From Panorpa germanica (Eukaryota > Arthropoda > Insecta > Mecoptera > Panorpidae): a stretch of DNA of 64,000 nucleotides. Positions 12,837 through 25,861 of this stretch are shown here, one piece after another (position 1 is the first letter of the stretch; each line of letters opens with the position of its first letter). A program made the position numbers and the translations under genes. Under the pieces are notes generated by a model. That model was given only the letters and a program-made list of their open reading frames with translations, ran no database searches and was not told where the DNA came from. The stretch is from NCBI GenBank assembly GCA_963678705.1, contig OY783220.1, positions 5,725,001 through 5,789,000 on the forward strand, read 5' to 3'.

Positions 12837-13339
12837 AGCCTCATTCTCACTCACTGTTTTGATATTTAATTTACTTTTTATTTAATATTTTAATCCAGAT
12901 TTCAGGTTCTCATTTAAGCATTCTTTGTGTTTTAATTTAAATTTAGTTAATTTAGTTGGTGCATATGCATCGTTAGTAATATAAATTTTGACAGTTCGAC
13001 AAATTTGTATGTGAAATAATTAAAATTGCTATTTTTAATAACAATTAGTAATAGAAATTGTTTTCTCTTCTACATTTTTCTAAAACTGACATTGAACTTC
13101 TTTTAAACGCAAATTCAACTGCATTTTGACAGATTGTCACATTTTGGAGGTTATAATATAATATAGTTTTTCTTAATTTAAAACATTGGTTCCTTGTAAG
13201 GTTCTAAAAAAAATAAGAAAACTTAAAAAATAAATGAAATTAAAAATGGTACTGTGAATGACTACGCGTATTGCCATATGCTAAACAATTTAAATTGAAT
13301 ACAAAATACAACATTAAATAGCAGTGTTGAATGATTCTT
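12837..13339 (+). mobile_element. ~503-bp MITE, TIR ...TCATTCCCACTCACTG, TSD TA (copy 1)
   Basis: It starts agcctcattctcactcactg and ends gcagtgttgaatgattctt, flanked by ta on both sides. Internal landmarks shared with the copies at 21.5, 44.1 and 59.0 kb are ttttgacagttcgacaaa, tgacagattgtcacattttgg, aatggtactgtgaatgac and acgcgtattgccatatgc. TA duplication with TIRs points to Tc1/mariner-type mobilisation (inference). It has no coding capacity. It lies 38 bp from the fold-back MITE at 12554. Confidence 0.8.
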
Positions 13340-13341
13340 TA

Positions 13342-15404
13342 CACTATTGAAAAAATATCATTTTTAAGTTTAAGTGAGGGTTCTGATCCTTGATTTTCGA
13401 TCTCCAAACCTGCTTTAGATACGGCGGATAGATCAGTTGTTCCATTCACTACACGATTAGTTTTTTCAAAGTTAGTTCTAATTATACAAATACCAACAAA
13501 GTTACATTCGAATATCTTTATGTAAATAAAGTCATAAAATCTTGTCGTTATTTTACGACCAGAAAAAAGGTTTCCTTTCTAACCCTGGATCAGACATAAA
13601 CCAAATCTGTTTGAGAATAATATGATGCCACGTCAGTCAGTCGTAGAGTCTATTCTATACGTCATACGTAACGGAAAGAAAAGCGTTGTAAGCGTTGATA
13701 CAGTAACGAATTTAAAAGGAAGAATAACGATGTACTCGTAAAACTAAATTAGCGGAATTGTATTAGTTTTGTATAAGATTAAGCTCCACTAATGCATTAA
13801 AATATCCTAGAATAACTAAATATTTAATAAATAAAGTAGGTTTTTGCTAATGCAATAACGTTAATTGATTGGTCAAATTAAGGTCAGAGCAAATTAAGTA
13901 ATTCGGGCCATTTGGTAATCCAACAAATGTATACATTTGAAATTGATTCTATTAAGAGGCGATAGCTCTAGAAAATTTGCAGAAATCACTTGTTTTTTAT
14001 TAGTGCTGCTGAATTTAATCCTTTGGAAGTTTAACTTTAGCGTTTCAACTTAATACTTAATTTAATATGGGTTTGACAATCACCCAAAAAAATATGTTTT
14101 CTTGTCTTGCCTCAAATTTTTCAAATTTCTCAAATTTGTAGGTGCAGGCTTCAAATAAGTCACGTAAATTTGTGAAATAAAAGGAATCATTATTTAACAA
14201 TTTCATAGAATTAAAATGAGCTGTTAAATTTACAAGTTACCTATTAAACAAGCTATCCATATTAATTACCTAGACAAGTATTTCTATACAGCAACAAAGG
14301 TACATTACTTCCGGTGATGTTACTGCAATGGCCATGAATAGATCATTCCTTTTTGTCAGGATATAAAGTTAAAAAAAAAGAAAAGAAGCAGAACATTATT
14401 TGGGGCGATAAAACAAAAGTTCCGAACATAGAAGAGAGGGGAGGGTACGATGGAGGATAACAGAAGCGAGAAAGGGAAAATGAAAGAATCAATCAATCAT
14501 AAGAAAATAAATAAAAGCGGAAAGAAAAGGCAGAAAAGAAAATAAGAGAGACAAAGACAAAGAGTCAATTTTTAAAAATGGTTAGAGAAGAGAGGGACTT
14601 CTCAGTAGAGAAAAAAAAACCGGTGATATCTAGATCTGAGGTGTATTAAGATAAGCGTCCACATGTCCGTATGGCTCGCATAAATCGCATTGGAACCGGG
14701 AGGAAAAGCGTATGCAAGCAGCACTACTCTGTAAATAAATATGTTCAATTAAATTTTACAAATAAATATTGAAGACAAATATTGAAATTTAAAAATTCTC
14801 TTTCTTTTTTGCTAAAAAATGAAATACTTTATCTCTATCTCCCAACCTAACAAAGAATAAAGTAAACATCGTAATAATTACATTCTTATACAAAAGGAAT
14901 TTATAATTTCAACCTTAATAATATACACTCTAGAATACCTTGTGCGTATACCTTTCGAATTCCTGTAGATAACATAACAAGGAATTAATTAATTATAATT
15001 TACAATATTGTGTAATATACACGTGGATTGAAAGACTTTCGCTTATGATAACCTGGAAACACAGGTGAATAACCTACCTGGTAACTGGTAACCCTACCTG
15101 AGTATCTGACCTGAATGTTTAACACATTCCCTAAAGCTACGTCTAATTTTAATTGCGATATTAAATAATTAAGGAATATATAAATTGGTGTGCTATTAAT
15201 ATTTTAGTTTTAATGAAATGTGTTCAGGTCTACACGTGTTTCTTACACTCAGGAAACTACAATGCTAACTTTCTTTGTTTGACGTTTTAAAAGATTGCAC
15301 TAAGATGTTTTCACTCACGTTTACTCAACCACTGCTTTTAGACGATAGGGATAAAAACAACGTCGTTTTATATCGTTAATATGCAATATACGTGAACTAC
15401 ATCG
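13342..15404. other. AT-rich DNA including a long purine-rich strand
   Basis: No gene is recognised. Positions 14360-14640 are strongly purine-biased on the + strand (runs of gaa, gag, aaag). One frame there is open with a Lys/Glu/Arg-rich peptide but shows no recognisable domain. Confidence 0.45.
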
Positions 15405-15553
15405 CGGCCAAATAAGTTTACGACTACGTATGTACAAAATCAATTTATTTTGATAACAATCAAACCCAGAAAATATAACTCTGGTCCAGCAATCGAACTC
15501 GAAGACGTAGCAATCTGACGTCATATACCAATGCTATCGCTCACTGTGTCATC
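15405..15553 (-). mobile_element. tRNA-derived SINE, best copy in the window
   Basis: Read on minus it starts gatgacacagtgagcgatag (A-box region). It continues with tgctacgtcttcgagttcgat (B-box region), then gctggaccagagttatattttctgggtttg, and ends in an AT-rich tail with gttatcaaaataaattgatt. Related copies lie at 6.85, 25.9, 37.65, 37.8, 39.25 and 44.62 kb. The tRNA relationship is inferred from the B-box-like gagttcgattc. Confidence 0.65.
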
Positions 15554-18500
15554 TTTTATGAATTTATATTAATCGATCTGTACAGGCTTGAGTTACAAAC
15601 CTACCTAAGTCAATTTCTGATTTACGCTCACTGGTAATAATTTCTTTGTACTTTAATAATACATCAAAGGTAAAGCTTTAATGACTTGTTAATATTCATC
15701 ATCATCACCATCATGATGTTGACTACATTATCCATATTCCTTCATATTTGCCACTTTTACTTTCCAATTTAATAGAGCCATTTTCGATTTGTCTTCGTCA
15801 TACAATCTCGTCTAGAGTTTCCTCTCACTTTTGCTCTCCTAGATTCCTTTCCAGAAGTTTCTTAGCCGTTTTAGCTAGGTATATAATCTCTCGAAGATAT
15901 CTTCATCTACTCGCATTTCCAAATTTGTTGCTTCACTGTCCGTTTTCAAATAGTGCAACATAAACTTTCAGACTTTCCCAAATTCGCAAAAGTGACAATC
16001 GCTTTTCGTCAAAGTCCAAATTTATATTAGAGACCAAAATATAAAGTGTTGCATCAGTGGGTCGCAAAAGTATATGTTTTCAAAACAAAGTATACTCATT
16101 GCATAAGACGTTTGCTTTTTCTTAATGCAGCAAATGTTATTTATATTATAATACAAAACACGTACAACAATGTGTTACCAAATTTGATTTATTGTAGCTG
16201 GGAAATTCTGCCATGAGCTATCAATACGAGCGAACAGTATTGATTGACAATTGTGACAGCCTAGTGTACAAGTATACGAGAAGCTTAGTAGCGTATTTTC
16301 GTGACTTGAGTTATAACCCTTTGACATAAAACGTTGGGAAAGAAAATGCGCCTCCAGGATATGCATTAAAACTGCATTGAAAATGTCCACTGAGTTGAAA
16401 GCAAACGACATTATTTCTTTTTAAAGATGTACAGCTAATTTAACTAAATATATCTAAGTTCAATAAATTTACGTTGTATAGAATGTAACCTGCTATAAAT
16501 GAACAGTGGATAAATTCAATTTGGTAGTTTTGCTTCCTGCCGTTATCAAATTTTGTTCGGACGCCCATGAAGTGCATTATCCACCTAAAAGCCTGTGATG
16601 TAGACAAATATAATGAAATATATACGATTTCGAATCTATTTGACATATACTCGTACTTTATTAATATTATATCAAATAGAAAAGACATGAAAAGTAGATT
16701 TCGTAATATTTTCCTGACAAATTTATTCAATAAAATTTTATCAGCTTCCATATTGAAATAAATTCTATACTCTTGCAGAACTAACATCCATACACCTATG
16801 TTCATGGCCGTGCGCAGGTGGGGGTTACTCGGATTTTAAATTTTACTCTAGATAAAATAGTCTCGAGTTCTGCTTCGACTCCGACCAAATTAAATACTAA
16901 AATATTTTAGGGTGAATGTAATAGAAAAAGAAAACATATAAATAAAAAAATGATTCAAAATTTGAGTTGAAATTAATATTGAAATGAATCTAAATTTATA
17001 CTCCACCGAAATAAGAAACATACCGCATCGTCAGATTTCAATTTATCCAATTCGAATTTGTTACAGACTTATTACAGCTCTATAAATTTAAGACTCCATT
17101 CAATTCAGTGTAAATCTCGGTTTTTAAAAATTGGGTACTGGTCCTCTCGTTGAAGGAGATTTTTTTTACATATGACAATATCCTTTAATTTAGGTTTTGA
17201 ACAATATCTAAAATTCAATCACCAGGATCTTAAATGTGATTATTTTTAAACAGTCGCCATATTATTGAACATATAAAAAATTAAAATATGTCTTCCTCAC
17301 ATTCTACACTTTCATATTTAAATCTTTTAGTAAAATTAATCAATATTTTGTTTATCCGTTGTACGTTGTTCAAATTGGACTTGCTACATTTTTTCCAACT
17401 TTACAATGCTCAAGTTTCTTATTCCGGTGATAAACTTATTACGGACGCCTATGTTTATATTACTATAAATACGCTAGATGCTTCCTACACCTCCATGTTC
17501 AAAGTTTACATTTTATTAAAAGCATTCTTGTATTTTAAGTAACAAATTCAATAACACCGTCAATGGGAAAGCAGCTCATACTTATATTTGCAGAAAGGAT
17601 CTTGGATTTATTTATTCATCTTTCAAAAGGAATTCTCTAACAGTTTTATATGAAACGTACGTCAGTGAAGTTAGCAGTCTGTAAATAAATAAATCAAAAT
17701 AAAGTCATATCTAATAATAATATATTTTATTTAAATGAATTTATTTTATTGTTGATTTTACTTTAATTGTTATTACTTTATGCAGTGTATGTATTCTAAA
17801 GTTATTACAAATGTGGCAATTGAAAGTTAATTATCATGAAGCGCATGCACATAGAGAACAAAGAGGAACATATACCTTTCTCTCTCGCACACATTTTAGA
17901 CACCCTTTTAATCTATAGGAAACATAGGCTATTCACTCTCCATATATATATGCTCTATGGAGGGGGGGAAGGTTTTCCCTGGGTTTACTCAACTTGCAAT
18001 TTAGATTTATTTCAAATTTGTGAGTAGGAACACTGATGTGACGTCATTTTTCTTCCGTCATATATTCTCGACATGCACGACGCGCCAAATTTAAATATAA
18101 ATAACCTTTAAATATCTGTAACTTATGTGAGTCGTTTCGTACGTGAATATGTTCACTTCCTAGAGTAGTATTATTTTTTGTGGACTGAACGACTGAACGT
18201 GCAATCAGCTTAATAGCACTGGACATCATTTACTTGATTCATGGAAGAACATTTCCACGAATTAATCCTGCTCCATGTCACCACAAACCATGCCACACTA
18301 TCAAACCCATTCATATAGCTGTGACGTCATGAAATACATTGTATTACTAATACGTGTACCACACTGTAAGAGCAGCAGTACATTTTGTACGCTAGATAAT
18401 TGATGACCAATGATATACGTATTTGCATTAGTTATGTGATAAGAAAAGTCGTATATTTAGTAAAGCTAATTTGACAATTAAATGTAATTATTTAAATGTT

Positions 18501-18689
18501 TTATAAAATAACTTAGAGACAATTATTGATCAGGCAGTTAACTGTGGTTTGTCATAAACCTTGATTTATACTTTTGTTTGCCAGCTCCTATTTTTGTTAA
18601 ACTTCCCTAAGTACTGTATTGCATTTTGCGTTAGTTGACTGTGGTTGACCTTTAACAAAAGTGAAATTGAAAAACCTATTTTTCTTTTT
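15554..18689. other. AT-rich DNA, nothing recognised
   Basis: It includes a run of seven G after ctatgga (about 17960) and two TGACGTCA-like palindromes (about 18038 and 18322). The 121-codon minus-strand frame at 16440-16805 has an A+T-driven composition and no recognised domain. Confidence 0.4.
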
Positions 18690-18906
18690 TTTTATATATT
18701 TATTTGAGTGCATCAACTTTCAAAAAGTTATTAGCACTTGAAAGAATACATACATTTATCATTTGCAACATAATTTACAACTTATTGATACTAGTAAGGG
18801 TATTTAAAATAAAGAGATTTAATTAGTTTTAATAATAAAGCCAATAAGACTTTTCAGACTTTTTTCACTGCTTTCAAATATCGGCCTATATTTCTCAGGT
18901 ATATTA
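18690..18906 (-). mobile_element. LINE 3' end (tttgagtgcatca family)
   Basis: atttatttgagtgcatcaac, tagcacttgaaag, ataaagagatttaattag and gcctatatttctcagg align with the copies at 2.4 and 42.1 kb. On the minus strand the upstream part reads NIPEKYRPIFESSEKSLKS, probably the last residues of the element's ORF. It is severely 5'-truncated. Confidence 0.6.
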
Positions 18907-20040
18907 CAAAAAACCTATTTTTAATATTAACTATTGAATATAATAGAAGACTGAAAATGGTTAAACCTTTTGAGTTAGTTTAATTAAATTAAATGTATAA
19001 TTAAGTGTAATCGTGCAAAACGTAATACATATTTATGTTAAATATTTCCTATCGTTTTTACGTTAACATAACGTTAAATTGTTAATTAGTCTAATAGACT
19101 AGATTCTAATAGTTAGAAAATTTAAAAAAAAATTATTATGCCCCCTAGATATTCCCCGATGATAAGTTTTACATAAATTCTGCGTTAATATTACACATTA
19201 CAATTTTTTTAAACAAAAAGTAAAGAAAAATGTTTCAAATTTAGATCCAATATTTTAAATTTGGTAATTTTTTGAACCATACTTATGAATAGAGGCGAGT
19301 TAAATGGAAACCAAGGAAATTAAAGGGAACCAATCATGACTGGTTAAAACCAAATTTAAAAAACTGAGATCAAGAAATTTAAGGTCGTAATCCGCTACTG
19401 CCTATAAAAAAAATCGCGCTAAACATAAAACTAGTTCTTGAAATACTGAACACAATTTAATAAAAGTTAATCAAAGAAGTTTTATGTTTAGCTTTTTGTG
19501 GTATTTGATAAGTTTATGCCAAGAAAGTTAAATAAGCTAAAACCTAATAAACAAGAAAAGAATAACATTTACATTATCTAAAATACTAGTCATATTTTAC
19601 TTAAACGAAACCTAGTGATATATGATATAAAATGGTCTAAATTTTGCCAGAAACAGTTATATTATAGGATTTTAAATAACAAAAGTTTTTACAGCTCCCT
19701 TAATCTTTAAGAAGCTCTTCTCATAATTTTACTTATTCAAAGGAACGTTTCATGGATCCATTAATACGAAAGAGATTATTTCAATGGTGATAAATTGAAT
19801 CTTTACATAAAATATAACTCTTCAAAACAAATCTCTTAGTACTTGTAATAATCCGGCCCTGTACACATTCATTGCAGCAGTGATGTTCATTTAATATTCC
19901 CCAATCCCATCCGTCCCGTATTTTCTAATTATCAGGCCGTTGATGTTCCTCTTGTCGGCAAATAATCTCGATTTATTTAAGTCCATCCATTTACATTTCA
20001 AACGATAAAAACTGATATCGTACATATTATTCGTCACTTT
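18907..20040. other. AT-rich DNA, nothing recognised
   Basis: No frame, repeat or RNA gene supported. Confidence 0.45.
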
Positions 20041-20065
20041 TATGGAGTTCCCTAAGATGTTTTAG

Positions 20066-20337
20066 ATCTCCAAGAACATCAAGACGGGGCTCGACATCGG
20101 TGGGGCTTGTGTTTGGCATCGCCATCGAATGGAAAACGATCGGGAATGGCGATGGCGAATATCAAGTGGAAGCAGGCAAAAGGCAATTTGTCGCCCTCCG
20201 AGGCCATTCCAGGCGTCACAGAACGGATATACGAGTCCCTGGGACTGATCGTAAGACTGGAACCGGGATCTGTATGATATCAGTATCTCAGCATCCCTAG
20301 ATATCTCAAATAGATCTTGTCCGGACATTTTATTTGA
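20066..20337. other. G+C-rich block, candidate host exon (strand undecided)
   Basis: This block is about half G+C by eye, in surroundings near 30%. On the + strand 20066-20250 lies between an acceptor-like ttttag and a donor-like gtaaga. It is open in the phase giving GMAMANIKWKQAKGNLSPSE and then IPGVTERIYESLGLI. A second + frame (GNGDGEYQVEAGKRQFVALR) is also open. On the minus strand an acceptor-like tgtttacag (upstream edge near 20340) precedes a good-context ATG at 20328 with MSGQDLFEISRDAEILISYR. I do not recognise any of the three peptides. Composition and splice-like borders suggest an exon, but which frame is real cannot be decided by reading. A G+C-rich non-coding element is the alternative. 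Confidence 0.35.
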
Positions 20338-20340
20338 CTG

Positions 20341-21530
20341 TAAACATGTGAATATAAGAAGCAAATATATTTTTAACCTAAAATCAATAAAGCTGAAATA
20401 GGAATATTTACGAAAAATATTCACTTACTTTATTTTTTGAGAAATGTTATAAATGGATTTATTAAGGAAAACAAATCGGATCCTTTATTTATTATGGCAG
20501 TCGTAAAGAATATTGCTTATCACTCAATTCGCAATTTTTTTCAAGTTCATTCACAAAGAAGAAAAAACTAACCACTTTGTTGTCCTACCAATTTGTTTTT
20601 CTAGTTGCTGGGGTGGGTTTGTTACTCCATTTTGTAATAGATACATTTGAAGAAAATTAAAATATACTGTGATTTAATCAAAACCGATTGCAGCGCTGCT
20701 ATTTCAATTTTAAGTAGGTTTAAATATCCTCTATCTTTAAATAAATAAAAGAAATTATATTTGTGACAAGATTTACCGGCCGGACTTTTTTAATTTATCG
20801 CCACTATTTAATGGGTGACGGACGGACCTTAACGAAAAAGCCATTTACGTATTCAAACAACACATTTCACATCAAAATAAATTTGTGTATAAAAATTTAT
20901 GAAGCATTTCATATGACGTCCATGTTGTGTAATGCTGACGCTTAGACCAGAACGACTTTAACACTGGTCTGTTGGTGACGCCAACAACGCTGGACAGTGT
21001 TGTAACCCAGTAATCGCATCGGATGAGTCCAACGTCAAAGTAAACTTGGCTCAAGAATCGGGATATTTGTGTTGTTGAGAATATTATGGATGAACTATCC
21101 TTCCAAGAGTACGGAAGGTTCCAGATTTTGCTAGAACTGATATCATTTCACGATATTTTTATTTTTTGGTAAAAAATCTTGTTGAATATATGTATTTTTA
21201 TTCCTGTCGCGTTCTTTCAAGTTGGCATGGATTTTGAAATACGATGTGAATGTTTTTTTTTGTTCTTTAAATAAAAAATGTACATTGGACATATATTTGA
21301 GTTTAGTAGAACTTTAGTTTTTAAAATTTGAGCAAAGTTTACCACATGTAAGCTTGCAACTATTGTTCTAGGTATTTATTTTTACTAAACTATTTGAATT
21401 TTATAAACTTTATGAAATATGTCATTGTAGTAAATAGAACATGAACAAAATGTACTAAACAACAACAAAAGAATCGTTTGACAGATCTGAGTTTCTCTAA
21501 AATAGCCGTTAAATTAGAAATCATTAACGA
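20341..21530. other. AT-rich DNA, nothing recognised
   Basis: No gene supported. At 20935-21060 there is a somewhat G+C-richer stretch without a repeat partner. Confidence 0.4.
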
Positions 21531-21532
21531 TA

Positions 21533-22039
21533 AAGCCTCATTCCCACTCACTGTTTTTATCTAATATTTTAATCTAGATTTCAGGTTTTCAGAATAAACA
21601 TTCCTTGTCACATTCGTGTTTTAATTTGAGTTTAGTTAATTTAGTTAGTGCGCATGCATCTTTAGTAATATAAATTTTGACAGTTGGGCAAAATTGAAGG
21701 TGAAATAATTAAAATTACTGTTTTTAATAACAATTAGTAATAGAAATTGTTTTTATTTCTTTATTTTTGACAAACTGCCATTAAACTTCTTTTAAATATA
21801 AATTCTATTGCATTTTGACAGATTGTCACATTTTGGAGGTTATAATATAATATAGTTTATCTTAATTTAATAGTTTTAATTTAAAATATTGGATCTTGTA
21901 AGGTTCTAAAAAAACTAAGAAAACTTAAAAAATAAATTAAATTAAAAATGGTACTGTGAATGACAACGCGTATTCCATATACTAAACAATTTAAATTAAA
22001 TACAAAATTAAATTGAAGCAGTGAGAGGGAATGATACTT
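21533..22039 (+). mobile_element. ~507-bp TA-flanked MITE (copy 2)
   Basis: It begins aagcctcattcccactcactg-like and ends gcagtgagagggaatgatactt. It follows the copy at 44099 almost throughout (aatctagatttcaggttttc, gtgcgcatgc, ttttgacagt, tgacagattgtcacattttgg, tggtactgtgaatgac). The left flank is ta; the right flank has lost its t. No coding capacity. The overlapping 65-codon minus frame is an artefact. Confidence 0.85.
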
Positions 22040-23789
22040 AACTTCCATCCAATTGTAATACATTAAAAAATAATACATCCAGTTATTCGCCTTGATAATT
22101 TTAATTACTGCATAATTTATTAATGAACTAAATTAGCAAATAATTTTTTTTAAATTACTCATTTTTATACATACAATTTGCTGTAATTTAAATATTTCTT
22201 AGTTCAACCAAACAGAACGAAATGAGCAACGTTAATGATCTAAGAAAATTTTTTCTTGAACAATTCTTTTACATAGAAAAGTTTTATCAAGAAAACTTAG
22301 TTATAAAAATAGTTAAAAAGTTTTCAAAAAATATATAAAGTTTCTTTTAAAACTATTACAATATAAAATTCATATGACACATAATTTGATAAAATTATTA
22401 TTATAAAAATAAATATATAAATATATAGTACTAAATTTATAAAAATATTATATTAAAATTCTTTAGAAAGTTATAAATTCGTTTAAAATAAGTAATAAAA
22501 AATTAAAAAAACTTATAAATGTCGTTTGAGGATTACGTCATAAGTACGAACATAATGCAGGCATGCTTAAAAGCAAACTTTATTTGGCTCACGTGAAATT
22601 AAAATCTTGTAACTAACATAGCTTGTAAATAACATTTAGTTTGTAACAAAAGTTTAGTTTACACACAGTTTTGCTTGTATCGGGGTTAAAGTAATTTGTT
22701 ACGAGCTATGGAGTTGTAAAACTTTAAAAAACATAAATGTACTCCTACCTTACTATTAGGCACCATTCACAGCTATTGTTTCTGTTTTAGTTTTAGTTGA
22801 TTTATTTTGCATTGATCTTAAGTGACTCAATTATGATTCCACTGATTTGCCGTTATCAAAATTTTACAAATTTATATTTTTAATTTATAATTTTTTTATT
22901 CCTAAGAATATTACTACTACTACTACTAAAGGCAGCACTTGTAAATTCTTCAATGTTCATTTTTTACAAACGAAACTGTCAAATGGTATATTACTGACAC
23001 ATGTAATTACTTGTTTATTACTTGTCCATTAATGGCTTATCAGGACTTACCCGACAGTGCCCTAGTCAGACCAATAAAATAATCATTTAGAATTTCACAG
23101 AAAGCACCGCTCGAGTAGTCATGAGATTTTCCTAATCGGGATTATCCGACAAGGCGAATATTGCCAGACCCTTAGAGCCGTTAGATGAATAACGTATCTA
23201 CATTTTAAGCTTTCTTCCACTGACTTTTAATGATTTTGGAAGCGTACAAAGTGCAAATTTATTTTTATTTTGGTACACTGTTGCCATCTATATCTAACTG
23301 TATAACCATGAAGTAATGTTTCACCTTAAGTATTATTATTACTTTCTAAAAACATGCAGGTTAGGATTAAAACAATTTAAAATTGAAGCTGGGAATAGGG
23401 ATTTACTTTATAAAAGAAGACTTCCGTTGGTAAATATTTGTACATTTCGTTTGTATGTCAGTATACACATGTTTGTATAAATAACGAATTTCAAATAGAA
23501 CTGCAAAGAGAATAAGTACAAGTTTAGTTGTTGTTCAATGACTTTAACGGAACTGAACTGAACTGTTGCACAAAGGGTGTTTGTAAATGGATTGCATTAG
23601 TTAATGCAAATGATGAGAACCATGCTTACGTTATTTGTTTTGTCTCTCGAAGTGTTGCTTCTGTTGTATCTGTACCAGTAGAGCCATCTTTACGTTGTCT
23701 TTTCAGTGATACTTAAAGTTTAGTACACCTGGTTTTAGATATAGAGTTTAAGTGAATTTTCCACGTATTTTTTACAATGTACAAAAACT
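22040..23789. other. AT-rich DNA with a (act)n run
   Basis: A short (act)5-6 microsatellite lies near 22912-22927. The remainder is AT-rich with no recognised frame. Confidence 0.45.
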
Positions 23790-24088
23790 AAGGGGTCATC
23801 CATAAATTTCTTGGTACCATAACCCTTCCGTAAATATTGTCACGTCGTATCATACATTGCGCGCTTTCCTTCCGTTCATAGACAAGATATTTCAAAGAAA
23901 AAAAATTAAAAGAAAGAAGTTAAGTAATTTTTAGTCTTATTTGGTTTTTGTTTTTTTTTTTTTTTTTTATGTCGACTTCTAGATTAGGTGTGACGTCACG
24001 ATGCTTTTAACTAGGACCCCTCTCCCTGTCACATCTTGTCACACATTGATGACCCCCTCCAACCGTTTGTGTATGACGTAATTAAGGT
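23790..24088 (+). repeat. CRE-motif dispersed repeat, copy 1 (ggggtcatcc...gtgacgtcac)
   Basis: It starts aggggtcatccataaatttc and includes cgacttctagattaggtgtgacgtcacgatg (split here by eye into recurring parts). It then has cacatcttgtcacacattg and ends gtatgacgtaatta. The ends of this repeat type are inverted (ggatgacccc against ggggtcatcc), but here the right end stops at tgacgtaatta. A shorter copy is at 49914-50135. Repeats of this type are common in arthropod genomes (from memory). It contains a T-run at about 23949-23970. Confidence 0.55.
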
Positions 24089-24494
24089 TTCTAAATATAC
24101 AAGAGAGGTATCGTCACGCGAATCATCTGCGTTGACCCACTGTTTAATTTCATGAAAAGTTCTTCTACCTATTTACTAATAAAGATTCTAGCGAATCAAC
24201 TCATAGAGTTCCGGACAGGTATAATTAATTAAGGTCAACTATGTTTCAATTATGAAACACATGTTTGCTCATCAATCCATCTTAAATGTATTGTATTTTT
24301 TTTTTTTTGGTATATTTATTCATTCTTCCTCAATTAATTAAGCTTAAACTAATGTTTTGATCTAGCAGTCTGAGAGAGCATTCTTAAATAAAGGGTCTTT
24401 AAATAAGGACGTTCGTTTTCTAAATGTAAATAAAAGAAAACTGTGTGTGAAACATCCAGGTAATATTTTCTTTATTAGAAAGTATATTTTATGG

Positions 24495-25042
24495 CATTAA
24501 GTGTGGCAAATAAGGCCGTTCAAATGACCACCGCGGTTTTGCTTGGTGGCACGTATTCGGGAGGTCCAATTTTTAATGACTGTTGCAAAAATCTTGCTAA
24601 ATTGTTGTCTTTGAGGGTTCCAAGGCGTAACGCCTGTGAGGCGTTAAATCCATCCCCATGTGCTGTGTGGCATGTAACGCAGTCCTGTTGGAACTACATC
24701 TTATCGGTATTTGTATCATCCTGTTCATCGATCTGCAGCACTCGCCATTGACGATTATGTCAATCCCACTTCTATTTGGAAGAAGTACGGGCCGATGATC
24801 CGCCAGACCAAAATCCGCACCAAGTAGTGACTTTCTCGAGATGCACTTAGTACTGGTGTTTTTGTGTATATTCGTATCACCCCAAATCGGACAATTTTGC
24901 TTGTTCGCATATCCTATCATCCAAAAATGGGCCCCGTCGGTAAAGATGATTTTTTGTGCAACGTTTGTCGAATGGAGCAGTACTTTGATAATAAAATTTG
25001 ATAATTTGCACACTTTTTTCAATGCAATAACCTTCCACATTT
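24495..25042 (-). pseudogene. mariner transposase, C-terminal half, degenerate
   Basis: The minus strand reads KIIFTDGAHFW (the first catalytic Asp region, 24921-24944), then NGYANKQNCPIWG-like residues. These are followed by VNGECCRSM and a second-Asp region resembling QQDCVTCHTAHG. The tail is VIKNWTSRIRATKQNRGGHL, then NGLICHT and a stop at 24497-24499. This order matches mariner DD34D transposases (SDEAHFW, VNGERYRAM, QQDGATCHTA, RGGHL...FHT in the family). Frameshifts separate the blocks and the helix-turn-helix N-terminus is missing. It is a plain DNA transposon remnant. A separate N-terminal fragment occurs at 31.17 kb on the other strand. Confidence 0.85.
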
Positions 25043-25859
25043 TAAGCGTCCTTTTTAAAAGAACCTTTAAATAATAATAATCTTAAATGTCATTAATATT
25101 TAATGAGAAAACAAATCACTTCGTTCATGAATAACTAACAGAAAATAACGAACAGAAAATATAAGTCTATAAGCCAAGACAAGTATGGTAGAACAATTTA
25201 CTAATAAAGTAAGATAATATCTGAAGTTCTTAATGAACTAGTAGTTTCTAATGAACCGTAAAGCATAAACTTATTATTTCAGTCAATATTCAATGTTCAT
25301 TAAACTAATAAGAGCAGACCTTATCCTTCAATAACATAATTTCAAGAATAGCAACATAAAACAAACCCTTCGTTAAACAATACCATCATAGCACGCACAG
25401 TAACTACTAGTTATTCCTCTTCGTCGCCTTCACTCCCTCTTATATTAGTGTGTGCGTGGTGCGTGGTACGTTGTGCGTAGTTATCAATTAACACTTCAGC
25501 TTACAACCTCAAGACGTTTCAGAACGAATGTACCGGAAAATAATCGACAAATCTGCTGTGAAGTTAAAGTCAGTTCCATTGATCATTCATGCCTACACAA
25601 GGAGTTCTTGATTAAAGATATTGGCTCTGGATCAAAATTAAGAAGTGTTTTTTGAGAAGGGTGCTGGCCTGCCTGGGAGGTGTTGGGAAGTGAAAAGGGA
25701 AGTTATTTCCGTCTTCCAAGTTATTGATATATCTTATTGTATTATGCTTGCTTCAAGAAATATTGATATTATTTACACAGACCTGAATTATAAATTTATT
25801 TGTTCTTTTAATTTATATATATGCAGCGTGAAAATGAATAACAATTTTTTTTTTTAAAT
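25043..25859. other. AT-rich DNA, nothing recognised
   Basis: A gcgtggtgcgtggtacg stretch (about 25455-25475) is a degenerate short tandem repeat. Frames of 67 and 70 codons have no recognisable content. Confidence 0.4.
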
Positions 25860-25861
25860 AT

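Noticed and set aside
14655-14720. End of a MITE (taagcgtccacatgtccg resembles the 10.68 kb terminus)
   Set aside because: Only about ten bases agree and no second terminus was found.
16440-16805. 121-codon minus-strand frame, hydrophobic, receptor-like at a glance
   Set aside because: Its length is near what chance allows in 64 kb of this composition, there is no motif or splice context, and the residue bias follows A+T content.
20763-21054. Two 60-codon frames on opposite strands
   Set aside because: Short, mutually antisense at the overlap, and no motif.
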